Shown: piece by piece, positions 53,601 to 62,939 of the stretch
Layout: every line of letters begins with the position of its first letter
How positions within the stretch are numbered: position 1 is the first letter of the stretch
NCBI GenBank assembly: GCA_905221605.1
Contig: CAJNDS010002565.1
Coordinates: forward strand, 132,001 to 196,000
DNA: 64,000 bases
Direction: 5' to 3'
From: Symbiodinium natans
Lineage: Eukaryota > Sar > Dinophyceae > Suessiales > Symbiodiniaceae
Position numbers and translations under genes: made by a program
The notes under the pieces: generated by a model
Database searches by the model: none
What the model was told of the DNA's origin: nothing
The model's input: only the letters and a program-made list of their open reading frames with translations

Positions 53601-56600
53601 CTCCACGTCCGCAGGAGCTGCGTACGAGCGTCTCTACACCAACCAGGCGGGGCTGTGTCATGTGACCCAGGGAACCCGCTGCTTGGAGCCATGCGGCAAA
53701 GACTTGGGCGTGCAAAACATACAATATACAACTTACCATATACAAGATTTAACATATAATATAGAATATGTAATATACAATACAGGTTATATACAGAATC
53801 AAAGAGAAGATAGCATCACCCACGAGCTGTGCAGCTTGTCCTTGTTTCTCACTTGAAACCCTGCGGCATGTGGCAGGGTTGCTAAGAAGTGAACCCTAAA
53901 CCCTAGCCCCTAAACCCTAAACCCTAAAACCTAAACCCTAAACCCTAAACCCTGAGCCCGTGGGCTGAGCCATTTTAGGGCTCGGGGTTTGGGGGGCGGA
54001 GCTCCCTTCCAACTTCTAAACCCTAAAGAAGTTGGAAGGGAGCTCCGCCCCCCAAACCCCGAGCCCTAAATTGGCTCAGCCCCAGGGGCTCCGGGTTTAG
54101 GGTTCAGGGTTTAGGGTTTAGGGTTTAGGGTTCCGGAGTTTCATGGGTTTCGAACGTAAACACCCTAAGCCCCTTGCGCCCTAAACCCGAAACCTGAAGC
54201 CCTACTAGCCCGAAGCCCCGAACCCCCGGTTTAGGGTTCAGGGTTCAGGGTTTATGGTTTAGGGTTTAGGGTTCACGGTTCAGGGTTTAGGGTTTGGGGT
54301 TAATGGAAGCCCTCGTCTTATGAGGCCACAGCGGAAGCCTTTCCACTTGAGGGGCCCTACCTGTAGCCCTGGAACGCTCCTAAACCCTAAACCCTAAGCC
54401 CTAAACCCTAAACCCTAAACCCTAAACCCTAATTGGGGGTTTGGGCGTGGGTTGGGGGGTGGGCTCCCTTCGCCTCTGGGTGCAGGACAACTTGACAGAT
54501 GCCTGGGGAGCTTTTTGGGCCAAGGCACTTTTGACCTTCCTTCTGCGCGGGCTTGCTGAGAGAGCTTCTGGGAATCCTAAACCCTAAACCCTAAGCCCTA
54601 AGCCCTAAGCCCTAAACCCTAAACCCTAAACCGGGGTTGGGGGGCTTGGGGAATTTTCGAGTGGAAGGTTGGAAGGCTTGAGGTATGTTTAGGAGTTCAG
54701 TGATTCGGGTTTAGCGTTTAGGGACTTAGGGACTTAGGGGCTTAGGGCTTACGGGGGTGCATGTGGACCATGGTGGCACTACACCGAGGCCTTTAACTTC
54801 AAAGGGGGATGCTTGTGTGATGAGTCGGAGGGCTTGACTTGGCAAGTGTTCCTTGAGCCTTATTAGCCGTGGTAAGCAAGGACTCTCAGAATCTCAGTAC
54901 AAGTAGTTAAAACCAATATCAACAGGGGCCTTGATAGCCATACTTATACCCAGTTGCTCCCCCCAAAAAAACCGAAGCACTAAACCCTAAAGGTGTGTCG
55001 TCCGAATGTTTCTCAAGATTCAGTCGCTGAACTCCCTGAGCCCGAAGTACCCTTCAAGGTTTAGGGCAACACAAAAGCAACATCGGGTTTAGGGTTTAGG
55101 TGTATAGGGTTTAGGGCTGACATGGGTTTGGCTCTGTCCGAAGCCCCAAACCCTTTAACACCCCAAAAGTCTTTGTCGAGTTCACCCGAAATGCTACACC
55201 CTATACAACCCTAAACCCTAAACCCAAACCCTAAACCCTAAACCCGTTGCGGGAGGTCCTGCAGAGCTTCAAAGGGTCCCAATCCCTTCTCGGGGTGAAC
55301 ATCATCAACGAGCCTTTCGTGGGCAACCCCTACAAGGACGGAAATGGGTTTAGGGTTTAGGGTTTAGGGTTTGGGGTTTACGGTTTAGGGTTTCGGGTTT
55401 CGGGCTTCGGGTTTAGGGTTTGGATTCGGGCTTATGGGGTTTAGGGTTTACGGCTTACGGCCTTTGAGGCTTACAGGGCTTGTAGGGCATATAGTGCTTA
55501 TAATATGGGCATTTCCGAAAACAGGGGTACCCTTTTTCGGGCTCCCATTAAGGGGATTCTATTCTATTTTGGAGTATAAAAGGGTAGCCCTATTCTCGGA
55601 AACCCCCATATGGCCTACAGGCCTTACAGGCTTTCGGGTCTAGCGCAAATGTTCAACCCTGCGAAGCCTTAAACCCCAAACTCCAAACCCTAAACCCTAA
55701 ACCCTAAACCCTAAACCCTAAACCCTATACCCTAAACCCTAAACCCTAAACCCTAAACCCTAAACCCTAAACCCTAAACCCTAAACCCTAAACCCTAAAC
55801 CCTACCGCTCAGGATCCGGCGCTGATGGTCCCAGAGGCCGCCGATCGCCTGCGGCTGCAGCCTGCCTACGACATCGTGGCGCGCCACATCCGAGCTGCCC
55901 GACGGTGTAAGGTTAGGGTTTAGGGTTTAGGGTTTAGGGTTTCGGTTTAGGCTTTGGCCTTTGGGTTTTACGCTTTAGGGCACGCAGGCTAGGACCAGCC
56001 AGTTGCGTACCACCCGGTTTAGGGTTTAGGGTTTAGTTTTTAGGGTTTAGGGTTTAGGGTTTAGGGTTTAGGGTACTGAACATGATGACTCTCCAAGCCT
56101 CCAACTGACACTGACCTTGAAAAGCCCCCCACCCCACAAAATCCCTTGATTATCGGGACCTTCAGGGAGGGGGGTTCATGGGGGGTAGGTACTCAGGGAA
56201 GCTTAGAAAGCCTTAGTCGCCTTAGGGAGCAGTGGGGAGTATTTGCGAATCTTGGGTTCCATGCGCCCTTGATCCCCCCTCCTTTTCTCAGGACCCTATA
56301 CGTGAGACCCAGCCCAGAGCCCTGGAAACCCTAAGCCCACGAAGCCTAAACCCTAAACCCTAAACCCTAAACCCTAAACCCTAAGCCCACGAAGCCAAAA
56401 GCTAGGCCGCTGACCCTGACTCCATCATCTTCTTCCCCGGGACGACATCGGATCGCGGCTCGGAGGTCAAGAGAACGGGACTTGCAGAAGTTGGGTTTGG
56501 GGCTGCCGGGGTCGAGGGTCTTCGGGTTTAGGGTTTAGGGTTCAGGGTTTAGGGTGGTTTCCAAGGGACGGTCTTCGTTTATTTGGTCACGCAAAGTACA

Positions 56601-59600
56601 CCCAAAGGTGAAGGGTATATAGGCCATGAACACGGAAAGGTGAATTGCTTCCCAAACTTCGAAAGTTATGACCCCAAACCCTAAACCCTAAACCCTAAAA
56701 CCCTAATCCCTACACCCTGCTAGGATTCTTAGGTCACCTGCAAAGAGCAGTAGGCTTCGGGGTCCTATGGTTAACCTTAAGAAGCTGAGCCGGCTTGAGG
56801 TTTTAGGGTTTAGGGTTTAGGGTTTTGGGCTTCTTATGCCAGAGCTTTTTCGGGAGCTCAGACTTGGTAAATCTCGAACCAGTTGGCCCAAAGGGCCCAT
56901 GCACCTACACAGCCCAGGCTTGGGCCGTAAAAGGGGTCCCTATGTAGTAGTTTTCGGACCCAACTATATATACATATATATATATATATATACTATATGG
57001 GTACATGGACCCTAACCCCAAACCCTAAACCCTAAACCCTATACCTGGGCAAAGTCTGAGGTACGGGCAGGCCCTACACGGATTTCCTCCCGCAGGGCTT
57101 CCAGCATGCGCCCGGCGGGAAGGATCGTTTAACCCCCCCCCCCGTACTTGGAGGTTCATGGTGCTTATGGGGTTTAGTGTTTAGGGTTTAGGGTTTACTT
57201 GGAGGTTCATGGTGCTTATTCACCAATTAAAGTTGTACTTATAACCACTTGCAAGCCCCTTAAGTGCCCTAGGATGGTCATAAGTACAGTTATATGTAGA
57301 GATACAACTGGCTAATGAGTACCCTGAACCTCCAAGTGATCCCCGTAAACTCCTAAACCCCAAAACCTGCTAAGCCCTAGGCCCCTAAACCTGAAACCCC
57401 AAATCCCATCCCTAATCTTCCCAGGTGCAGTGTTCGGAGCTGACCCCCTAAACCCTCAACCCTACACTCTAAACCCTAAACCCTACACCCCCTTAAACCC
57501 CCTAAACCTTCAGCAAGAGTTCACAAAGTCCAATTCCTTCGGAGCTGTCGGGCCCCTTATACTGGAGGTTTTGGCGTTGAGGTTTCAGGGTCTGAAGGTA
57601 CGGGCTTAGTGGTTGGATGGGTGTTGGGTTGGTCTCGGTGAGGACTGCCATCCTCAACCCTCCACTTTGGGTAAAGGTTGGGTGGTTCCCCTTTATACTA
57701 ACAGTCCTTAATTACTTGGGGTACTATAATCCTTAATGAGGACTGTTAGTATAAGCGGGAACATCCCAAGGTAAAGGTTTCCAAGCGCTGGCACTGTGGT
57801 GATGGCTGCAGGAGTTCGCCGACCGCGCAGTCAACTCTTTCCATTACTACACACCTCCTCAGTCGGTGTCTGACTCAATTGTGGCTTTTAAGCCCTCAGG
57901 GACGCAGAATTTAGTCCCCCAAATAGGAGGATTCCCTTATATACATGAAGGACCATAATATGGTATTCCTAAGTTCGGAAACTCCCATGTACCCATCAAG
58001 AGCATATTGTCTGCTTCAGGGATTGGTCCGTCATGCAAAACCTGCATGCCCCTTTCTCCTAGCTCCTGCAGCACAATCGCCTTGCACAACTGCAAGCCAT
58101 ACAGTATATACTTGAACCCTAAAACTACTACATAGGGACCCCATCAAGCCTTCGAGGCCCAAGTATAACATACTGTAGAGGTACATGGACTCTTTGGGAA
58201 GGTGATGGTTCGTGTAGTGCGTTCCCAAAAGAATACTGGATCGTAAGCCCTAAACCCTAAACCCTAAACCCTAAACCCTAAAACCCCTTGAACAAGAACC
58301 CCTCTGTCCAAATGAGCCCCCACCGGGTCTAGGTGACCCCGGAGGCCAAGGGGCCAGTAGGGGGCTTAGGTTTTTCGACTTAGATGTGGGGCCTCAGGTT
58401 GTACCCCTACAGGTTCCCCTTAATGGGCTCCGAATATGGCCCTTATATTCCTGAAGGATCCTTGAATAGGGGCCCCAAAACCCAGGGTAAAAGCTTGGTC
58501 CAAGGTAGGGGTCAGTTCTTGGCTGCCTGTTTTTGACAGAAGCCTCTCCACTCCGCCTACGCAACCCTCGCAATTGCACCCAGCCCCTACCCCGCGACAC
58601 AGAGACTCCAAAATAGAAGTTGAAAGGAATTCTCTGAATCGCAGCGCAATCGTCGCAGGACGGAAGAAACGAGAAACACATACTGCGATGTAGTCACACT
58701 ATGTTACCTCATCGTGATGAACATGACATGAAGGATGCTAGAATCCCGAGACGCGGAAACCCTCAACAGGTTCGCTTCCGAAGTCCCTCGCACTGCCTAG
58801 GACCTAGGACCCGGACGAGGCCTTTATTCCTTTTTGTTAAGGGTTTCGGTTCCGTTACCCTAAACCCTAAACCCTAAACCCTAAACCCTAAACCCTAAAC
58901 CCTAAACCCTAAACCCTAAACCCTCTAAACCAAAAAGGGCAGCACTTTTGATTCCGGTTACGCTTGGGTCTGCACAGGTGGGTGCCTAGTAGCTTGGCCT
59001 CGGGGTGGGAAGTCTGACAGCATCGGGTAAGTAGCATGCTTCACCCTTTAGGCCTACAGGGTATAGTGAAGGCCTTTGGGTTTTAGGGTTTAGGGTTTAG
59101 GGTTTAGGGTTCGTGGGGCTTAGAGGGCTGTTTAGGGTCAGGCTTTAGGGTAACTTATAGGGTTCGTACTTACGGCAAATCGGGGTTTGTGGTAATTAGG
59201 TTTTGGGGTCCTAAACCCTAAACCCTAAACCCTAAACCCTAAACCCTAAACCCTAAACCCTAAGGCTTATATTACAGGGGTGACTCCGCCCAGGACAGCC
59301 ACGTGAAGCAATACTTCCAAAAGCGCATCAAGGAGGGAGGTTCAGGGTTTGGGGGTTTGGGGGTTTAGGGGTTCAGAGGTTTAGGGTTTGGGGTTTAGGG
59401 TTTGGGGTTTAGGGTTTGGGGTTCAGGGTTCAGGGTTTAGGGTTTAGGGTTGTTTAACTGGGGTTCAGGGTTCAGGGTTTAGGGAGGTCTCTTTGCTGAG
59501 TCCTCACACATACATGCACTTCACCTCTAAACACAACCGCGTCCGAAACCCAATCGATACCCTCAATCACTAACTCCCAAACCCTGGCCCCAAGGGTCCA

Positions 59601-62600
59601 TGAACCTGTATATACTATGTACTTGGGCCCCCTTGGGCTTTAAAGGGGTCCTTATGTGGGAGTGTGAGGCAGCCCTCCCCTTCACCGCCGTGCAAGGGTT
59701 GTCGATTTAGGCCCTTCTCGATGGGCGGGAGGGGGTCCTAAACCCTAAACCCTAAACCCTAAACCCTAAACCCTAAACCCTAAACCCTAAACCCTAAACC
59801 CTAAACCCCAAACCCTAAACCCTAAACCCTCTTGCGTGCAGTGCAACCAGGAGCATCGGTATTTACAGCGTTCTTGCTGCTGGGCCTTGTGGCTTCTTCT
59901 CAAGATGTTTGCCAAAATCGTCGATTTCTCTCGTCGTTTTCACTCTTTGACGGAAAAAAGCTGTTTTTGCCCCGTTTTCATTTTTTGGGGGGGGAGGGGG
60001 CAGGTCATGCTTCCAGAATGCTCGGTATTTTAGGCGTCTGGGCTACTTGTCGATGCTATTTTTCCTTAAGCCCTAAACCTTAAACCCTAAGCCCGAAACC
60101 CGAAAAGCCTTTGGGCAAGCTTTAGGGTTAGGATTCAGGGCTTAGGGACCCAAAGCCCTCTAGGCCTGAGCCCAAACCCTACGTAAAGCCCTAAAACCCC
60201 GAGCCCTGACTGAAACACTAAGCCCTAAAGCCCTCAACAAAGCTAAAATGCCAGAGCCCTAAAGCTTGAGCCCTAAAGCCGCCACACAGCCACACCACCC
60301 CCCGCACTGTAACTTCAAAACCTTGAGCTTTGCAAAGCTAAGCCCTAAAGCCTTAAATCCCTAAACACCCTAGGCCGCAAACCCTTAAAACCAACCCACA
60401 GCCACACCACGGGGGGGGGGGGGGGGCGAGGAGGGAAACCCGACGCCACAAGACTCTAAAACCCTAAACACCTTGGACAAAAGCCCCCTAAAACCAACCC
60501 ACAATCACGCCACGGGGGGAAGGGGCGAGGGAGGGTTGGGGGGGGGGGGTGGGCGGAGCGCCTTATCATACATGTGTATTATATATAGGTGACAGAGAGA
60601 CAGAAACAGTCAGCCTTTGCGTCGTTGGGTAGCTTCTGTGATGATTGGGAACCTGGTCAATCCCTACAGTAGAGAAGGATGGTAGGCGGGCATTCAGCCG
60701 TTCACGTGTGCCCTAGAAGGGGCCAGAGGTGCTGTAGCAGGCCCAGTGCGCACCCACTTGCTGGTGGCTGTGGCACATTTGATTGCCGCGGGCCTCCATC
60801 ACGAAGCAGCCGCCCTCCAAGCACGCCACCAAGAGCTGGACACCAAGCAGAGATGCAGCTGTCAACTGACATCAAACACCTGAGGAGGTTGCACATCTTT
60901 TCTGTCAGCACAGCTCCCAAGCTTGGCAGTTTTGGAGCAGAGCACATTGCTGGAAGATGATCCTTGGAGAAAGCTTGGATGCAAGCTGAAGCCCAAATAG
61001 CCTAAGTTTAGGGTTCAGGGTTTAGGGCTTAGGGTTTAGGATTTCGGGACTAAACCCTATCGGGAGGGCCCTTGAAGTTCTTGGTAGAGTCGCGACGGAC
61101 CCCAGATGGGCATGAATTCCTAAATCGCTTAGGCTATACGTCCTCTAGCAGGTAGCATAGTGCAAATCTTAACTAAACCCTAAGCCCTAAACCCTAAGCC
61201 CTAAACCCTAAACCCTAAACCCTAAACCCTAAACCCTAAGCCCTAAGCCCTAAACCCTAAACCCTAAACCCTAAACCTAATCCCAACAGCTAGGTTACAT
61301 GCCCCCTAGCTACCGCATTGTGGGGAGGATGCCCGACGCTTGGAGACTGGCCTCTTCCTGACGGCCCCGCGGCCTTAATGAGGGTTTAGGGTTTAGGGTT
61401 TAGGGTTTAGGGTTTAGGGTTTAGGGTTTGGGGGTTTGGGGGTTTGGGGGTTTGGGGTTTAGGTGGTTTGCTTCACTTCAGAGATGTGAGGCTTCGGAAG
61501 ATTTCCGGCAGAAGAGCCTGACTTGAACAAAGCCGGCTTCAGGTTCAGGGTGTAGTTTCTTTTCAAACACGACATATTCTTTCAACCCTCAACCCTACCT
61601 GGCCCTTAAGTGCGTTCCTTTTCGGTATTTGTTGATCCGTGCTGCAAAAATTGGGTTACCTCCCCCTCCCCCCCGTCCCCCCCCTTCCCCCCCCCTTCCC
61701 CTCCTACCCCCCCCTCCCCCCCTTCCGCCGAGTTTAGGGGTGGACGTTCACGGATTTCGTTTTAGGGGTTGAGTCAAAGGGTGGCTTAGGGCTCTCTCTC
61801 CTGCCTGGCGTGTACTCTTTACTTGGAGGGGTAAAGTTCCGAATGTAGCAAAGATCTCAAAACCTAGGCCTGTATGAGTTTTGAGTTTTGAGGATTTAGA
61901 GGGCTTGGAGGGTTTCAGGAAATGCGGTCTTTGGGTTTTTTTTGCGAACCTAAACGCTAAACCATAAACCGGTAACCAATTTGAGTTAGTTCCTCTTCCA
62001 CCGAGTTCGAACGCCCACCCACAAGGAGGGGCCCCCTTACCATACTAACTATAGTTAAGGGACTTATGACCTAATTTTGGATCCTTATAACCCAATTTTA
62101 GGGCCCTTATAACTCTGCTTATAACTTTGGGGGGCCTCTCCTTGCAAGTGAGGAGTCGTGCTGCGAGAAGTTCTTCCACAAGGTCGCACCCGTGGCGGAG
62201 TCCCTCGGTATGCCTCTCGGCTCGAACTCTCCGAGATTTTACCCTAAACCCTAAACCCTAAACCCTAAACCCTAAACCCTAAACCCTAGGGCTTAGGGGT
62301 TGAGGGTTTAGGGCTTATACATGGTTGCAGACTTGGAGTGTTCAGGGACATCGCGGTTGAAGACTTTGAATCCGTGCTTCCAGCTACTCAGGGGACGCAC
62401 AACCTCTTCATCAAGGAATATACCGTAGACTCCGTAGACGATGTTGGGATCCTTGTTGTGTTCTAACCTTGAGGGTCCTTCTACCCATATAGTATATACT
62501 TGGGGCCTATAAAACTACTACGTAGAGACCCCTTTAAGGCCCAAGTCTATACTATGTAAAGTACATGGACCCTTTGGGCAAGTTAATCATCAATTCAGGG

Positions 62601-62939
62601 ATTTGGGGTCCTCGGACCGACCGTCGAGAGAGTCTCCTGAAGCCATATCGTGCAGGTGACATAACGTCGAGAGGTGAAAGCCCTTCTGCAAGCCTTTCCC
62701 CCTTAATTACGCCAATTCGGCCTTGTAAGCCCTTTGCCTGAACCCTACCGACTTCAGCCTGGATATATTGAAGCCCTAAACCCTAAACCCTAAACCCTAA
62801 ACCCTAAACCCTAAACCCTAAACCCTAAACCCTAAACCCTAAACCCTAAACCCTAAACCCTAAACCCTGTTCTGTTTAGGGTTTACCCGCCAGGAGCTGG
62901 ATCCACTGGGAGTGGAAGCAGTTCTTTCGGGAGACGGAG
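41684..62939 (+). CDS. Secreted endoglycoceramidase-like glycosidase (GH5), about 24 or more exons
   Basis: A chain of 24 exons from 42686 to 62939 totals 1177 bases, keeps frame throughout and gives about 392 codons. Diagnostic motifs in order: NTRVFVDTEGRERFFHGTN, AVVKGPPWIPSRDGFDPMTS, DFRMMRSAGLNLIRLGVMWP, GVEPDRGVYNETYLKIV, YGVYILADMHQD, LSERFCGEGVPLW, FPLPLGLPY, AYERLYTNQ, LTDAWGAFWAK, LLGVNIINEPFVGNPYKDPA (acid/base Glu of NEP), YDIVARHIRAADPDSIIFF, GFQHAPGGK, AVNSFHYYTPPQ, RIKDARRLETGLFL, TEFERPPTSEESC (nucleophile region TEF), SWIHWEWKQFFRETE. This is the GH5 endoglycosylceramidase pattern: hydrolysis of the glycan-ceramide bond. A signal-peptide-like exon at 41684 (MAPCLWRLLCLCPPLASSCG) fits phase 2 to 42686, directly or via another exon at 42296. 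Exons: 42686-42709, 42847-42888, 43467-43492, 47508-47541, 48066-48129, 48376-48421, 49021-49053, 49493-49542, 50222-50263, 51549-51593, 52249-52306, 53089-53163, 53615-53646, 54486-54524, 55265-55336, 55813-55893, 56406-56489, 57096-57122, 57812-57861, 59278-59332, 61328-61359, 61990-62025, 62149-62232, 62894-62939. The C-terminus lies beyond. Confidence 0.88.
41775..41960. repeat. 61-bp tandem repeat, three copies, mixing acceptor-like and telomere-like units
   Basis: ATATCTTTCAGGGTGTAGGG recurs at about 41775, 41836 and 41897, each followed by TTTAGGG units and a TATACTATAGGG stretch. Each copy contains a pyrimidine run plus CAG. Confidence 0.75.
42144..42271 (+). mobile_element. Family A introner copy in the GH5 gene
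   Basis: GTAGCTAAGTGGTACCC ... GTACTGGGCTACCAAG. It lies upstream of a possible exon at 42296. Immediately before it is a family E copy (about 42049-42139). Confidence 0.65.
42710..42846 (+). mobile_element. Family H introner, fills a GH5 intron
   Basis: GTAGCTGAGTGAGTACAC ... CCCTAAA units at 42743-42780 ... AGAACTGAAAGTGTACAC ... AAACTCAGCAACTAG. GT...AG, phase 2: SFVKCLNPS|NPSRPEIYVLLLNT. Confidence 0.75.
44240..44505 (+). mobile_element. Family E element with internal triplication
   Basis: CTACAAGGAGGGCCCCCGTAC at the left. The inner unit TGTAGTTAAGGGACTTAGGACC...AACACCCAATGTAGGGCTG is repeated about three times (44269, 44333, 44397) before the right end GGGGGGCCTCCTTCCTTGTAAAG. Confidence 0.6.
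44841..46940 (+). CDS. Ubiquitin-like domain plus FNIP-repeat protein, two exons
   Basis: Exon 44841-45167 starts MADLAPGFRAMLRGLTQEER and holds a beta-grasp segment (LTVCGLDGSEVQLLLEDHMT, LDDLHKSIAGKIG, LVLAAGGNTLNDFKPL) of ubiquitin-like type. A 96-base GT...AG intron (45168-45263), phase 0, leads to exon 45264-46940: about 22 FNIP repeats of 22 residues, consensus LENVALPGSLQSLSFGYAFN QS, and a divergent tail ending TGA at 46938-46940. Predicted length 667 residues. Without splicing, exon 1 would stop at 45228. FNIP repeats form an LRR-like solenoid for protein binding, as in Dictyostelium; in dinoflagellates such proteins form large families. No telomere-like unit occurs from about 44510 to 46970, in contrast to all flanks. 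The gene sits in the intron 43493-47507 of the GH5 gene, same strand. Confidence 0.85.
45393..46850 (+). repeat. 66-bp coding tandem repeat with a 660-bp higher-order duplication
   Basis: Units of 66 bases around AGCTTGGAGAATGTGG...CTTTCAACCAG. The run of five units from about 45890 recurs at +660 bases with few changes (TCGACCAAATCTTGGAGAAC versus TCGACCAAAGCTTGGAGAAC), showing a recent ten-unit duplication. Confidence 0.9.
47331..47472. repeat. (TTTAGGG)n array before GH5 exon at 47508
   Basis: About 19 units with a few variants. Here the TTTAGGG orientation is near the 3' end of the 4-kb intron, an exception to the usual polarity. Confidence 0.85.
48682..48788 (+). mobile_element. Family J element in a GH5 intron
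   Basis: GACACAAAGTAGGCCCCC ... TAGGTTCCTCTATCAGCCCC ... GATTCCTAGTTTATTCTTGG GTC. Confidence 0.5.
49138..49217. repeat. (CCCTAAA)n array in a GH5 intron
   Basis: Eleven perfect units. Confidence 0.9.
49233..49429 (+). mobile_element. Family A introner with a family C copy inserted in it
   Basis: Left end GTAGCCCAGTGGTACCC at 49233 and right end TGTACTGCCAAG at 49429; in between TTGGGATGTTCCCCCCC...AACAGTCC (49316 on), the left part of a family C element, followed by C and A homopolymers. Confidence 0.5.
49764..49886 (+). mobile_element. Family E element in a GH5 intron
   Basis: ACAAGGAGGGGCCCCCTTAC ... CTATAGTTAAGGGACTTATA ... GGGGGCCCCTTCTTGTAG. Almost the same length and sequence as the intron-filling copy 62026-62148. 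Confidence 0.65.
50508..50555. repeat. (TA)n-rich microsatellite
   Basis: TATATATATACATACATATG and longer TA runs. Similar TA/TATG tracts at 20478-20505, 35683-35715 and 56962-56992. Confidence 0.8.
51150..51302 (+). mobile_element. Family E element copy
   Basis: GCCCCCCCTTACTACACTAAC TGTAGTCAAGGGAG ... GGGGGGGGCCTCCTTGTAG, with a C homopolymer at the left end. Confidence 0.55.
52762..53071. repeat. Longest (CCCTAAA)n array of the window
   Basis: About 43 units, almost perfect, with one short break near 52846. It ends 17 bases before the acceptor of the GH5 exon at 53089; the same intron begins with a TTTAGGG array at 52336-52392. Confidence 0.95.
53962..54082. repeat. Near-perfect hairpin with a telomere-like unit as loop
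   Basis: Left arm 53962-54017 (GGGCTGAGCCATTTTAGGG...CCAACTTCT) and right arm 54027-54082 are reverse complements over 56 bases with one mismatch; the loop 54018-54026 is AAACCCTAA. It lies in a GH5 intron. Confidence 0.9.
55510..55608 (+). mobile_element. Family G inverted element
   Basis: TTTCCGAAAACAGGGGTACCC ... facing GGGTAGCCCTATTCTCGGAAA. Related pieces at 1521-1700, 6150-6280, 34810-34870 and 51330-51395. Confidence 0.55.
55686..55804. repeat. (CCCTAAA)n array at a GH5 intron 3' end
   Basis: Sixteen units ending 8 bases before the acceptor of exon 55813; the same intron opens with GACGGAAATGGG and then TTTAGGG units. Confidence 0.95.
56160..56292 (+). mobile_element. Family K inverted element in a GH5 intron
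   Basis: TTCAGGGAGGGGGGTTCATGG ... GGGAGCAGTGGGGAGTATTTG ... CCTTGATCCCCCCTCCTTTT. Confidence 0.5.
57147..57336 (+). mobile_element. Family B introner with duplicated left end
   Basis: TACTTGGAGGTTCATGGTGC TTAT occurs at 57147 and again at 57196, separated by TTTAGGG units; the element then runs to GAACCTCCAAG at 57336. Confidence 0.6.
57683..57771 (+). mobile_element. Family C introner copy in a GH5 intron
   Basis: GGGTGGTTCCCCTTTATACTA ACAGTCC facing GGACTGTTAGTATAAGCGGG AACATCCCAAG. Confidence 0.6.
58097..58195 (+). mobile_element. Family F element copy
   Basis: ATACAGTATATACTTGAACCC TAAAACTACTACATAGGG ... GCCCAAGTATAACATACTGT AGAGGTACATGGAC. Confidence 0.55.
58806..58972 (+). mobile_element. 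Family J element interrupted by a CCCTAAA array
   Basis: GGACCCGGACGAGGCC...GTTTCGGTTCCGTTA, then CCCTAAA units 58858-58924, then AAACCAAAAAGGGCAGCAC...TTACGCTTGGGTCT. Confidence 0.6.
59752..59829. repeat. (CCCTAAA)n array
   Basis: About eleven units inside the 2-kb GH5 intron 59333-61327. The rest of that intron holds degenerate CCCTAAA units (60060-60500), C/G homopolymers and unique sequence 60560-60990 with open frames but no recognised exon. Confidence 0.85.
62026..62148 (+). mobile_element. Family E introner, fills a GH5 intron
   Basis: GAGGGGCCCCCTTACCATAC TA ... GGGGGGCCTCTCCTTGCAAG, 123 bases, GA...AG, phase 2: PPTS|EESC (aca ag|t gag gag). Confidence 0.8.
62470..62580 (+). mobile_element. 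Family F element copy
   Basis: GAGGGTCCTTCTACCCATATA GTATATACTTGGGGCC ... GCCCAAGTCTATACTATGTA ... GTACATGGACCC. Confidence 0.6.
62774..62869. repeat. (CCCTAAA)n array at a GH5 intron 3' end
   Basis: Fourteen units, 24 bases before the acceptor of exon 62894. Confidence 0.95.

Noticed and set aside
60679-60960. 93-codon + strand frame and 81-codon minus frame in unique sequence
   Set aside because: Both strands are equally open, no domain is visible, and the block lies inside a GH5 intron.
62333-62466. 44-codon frame LGVFRDIAVEDFESVLPATQ... with stop, exon-like
   Set aside because: It lies in the GH5 intron between 62232 and 62894, and the GH5 frame closes without it. It shows that good-looking short frames can be chance, so similar unlinked blocks elsewhere are given low confidence.
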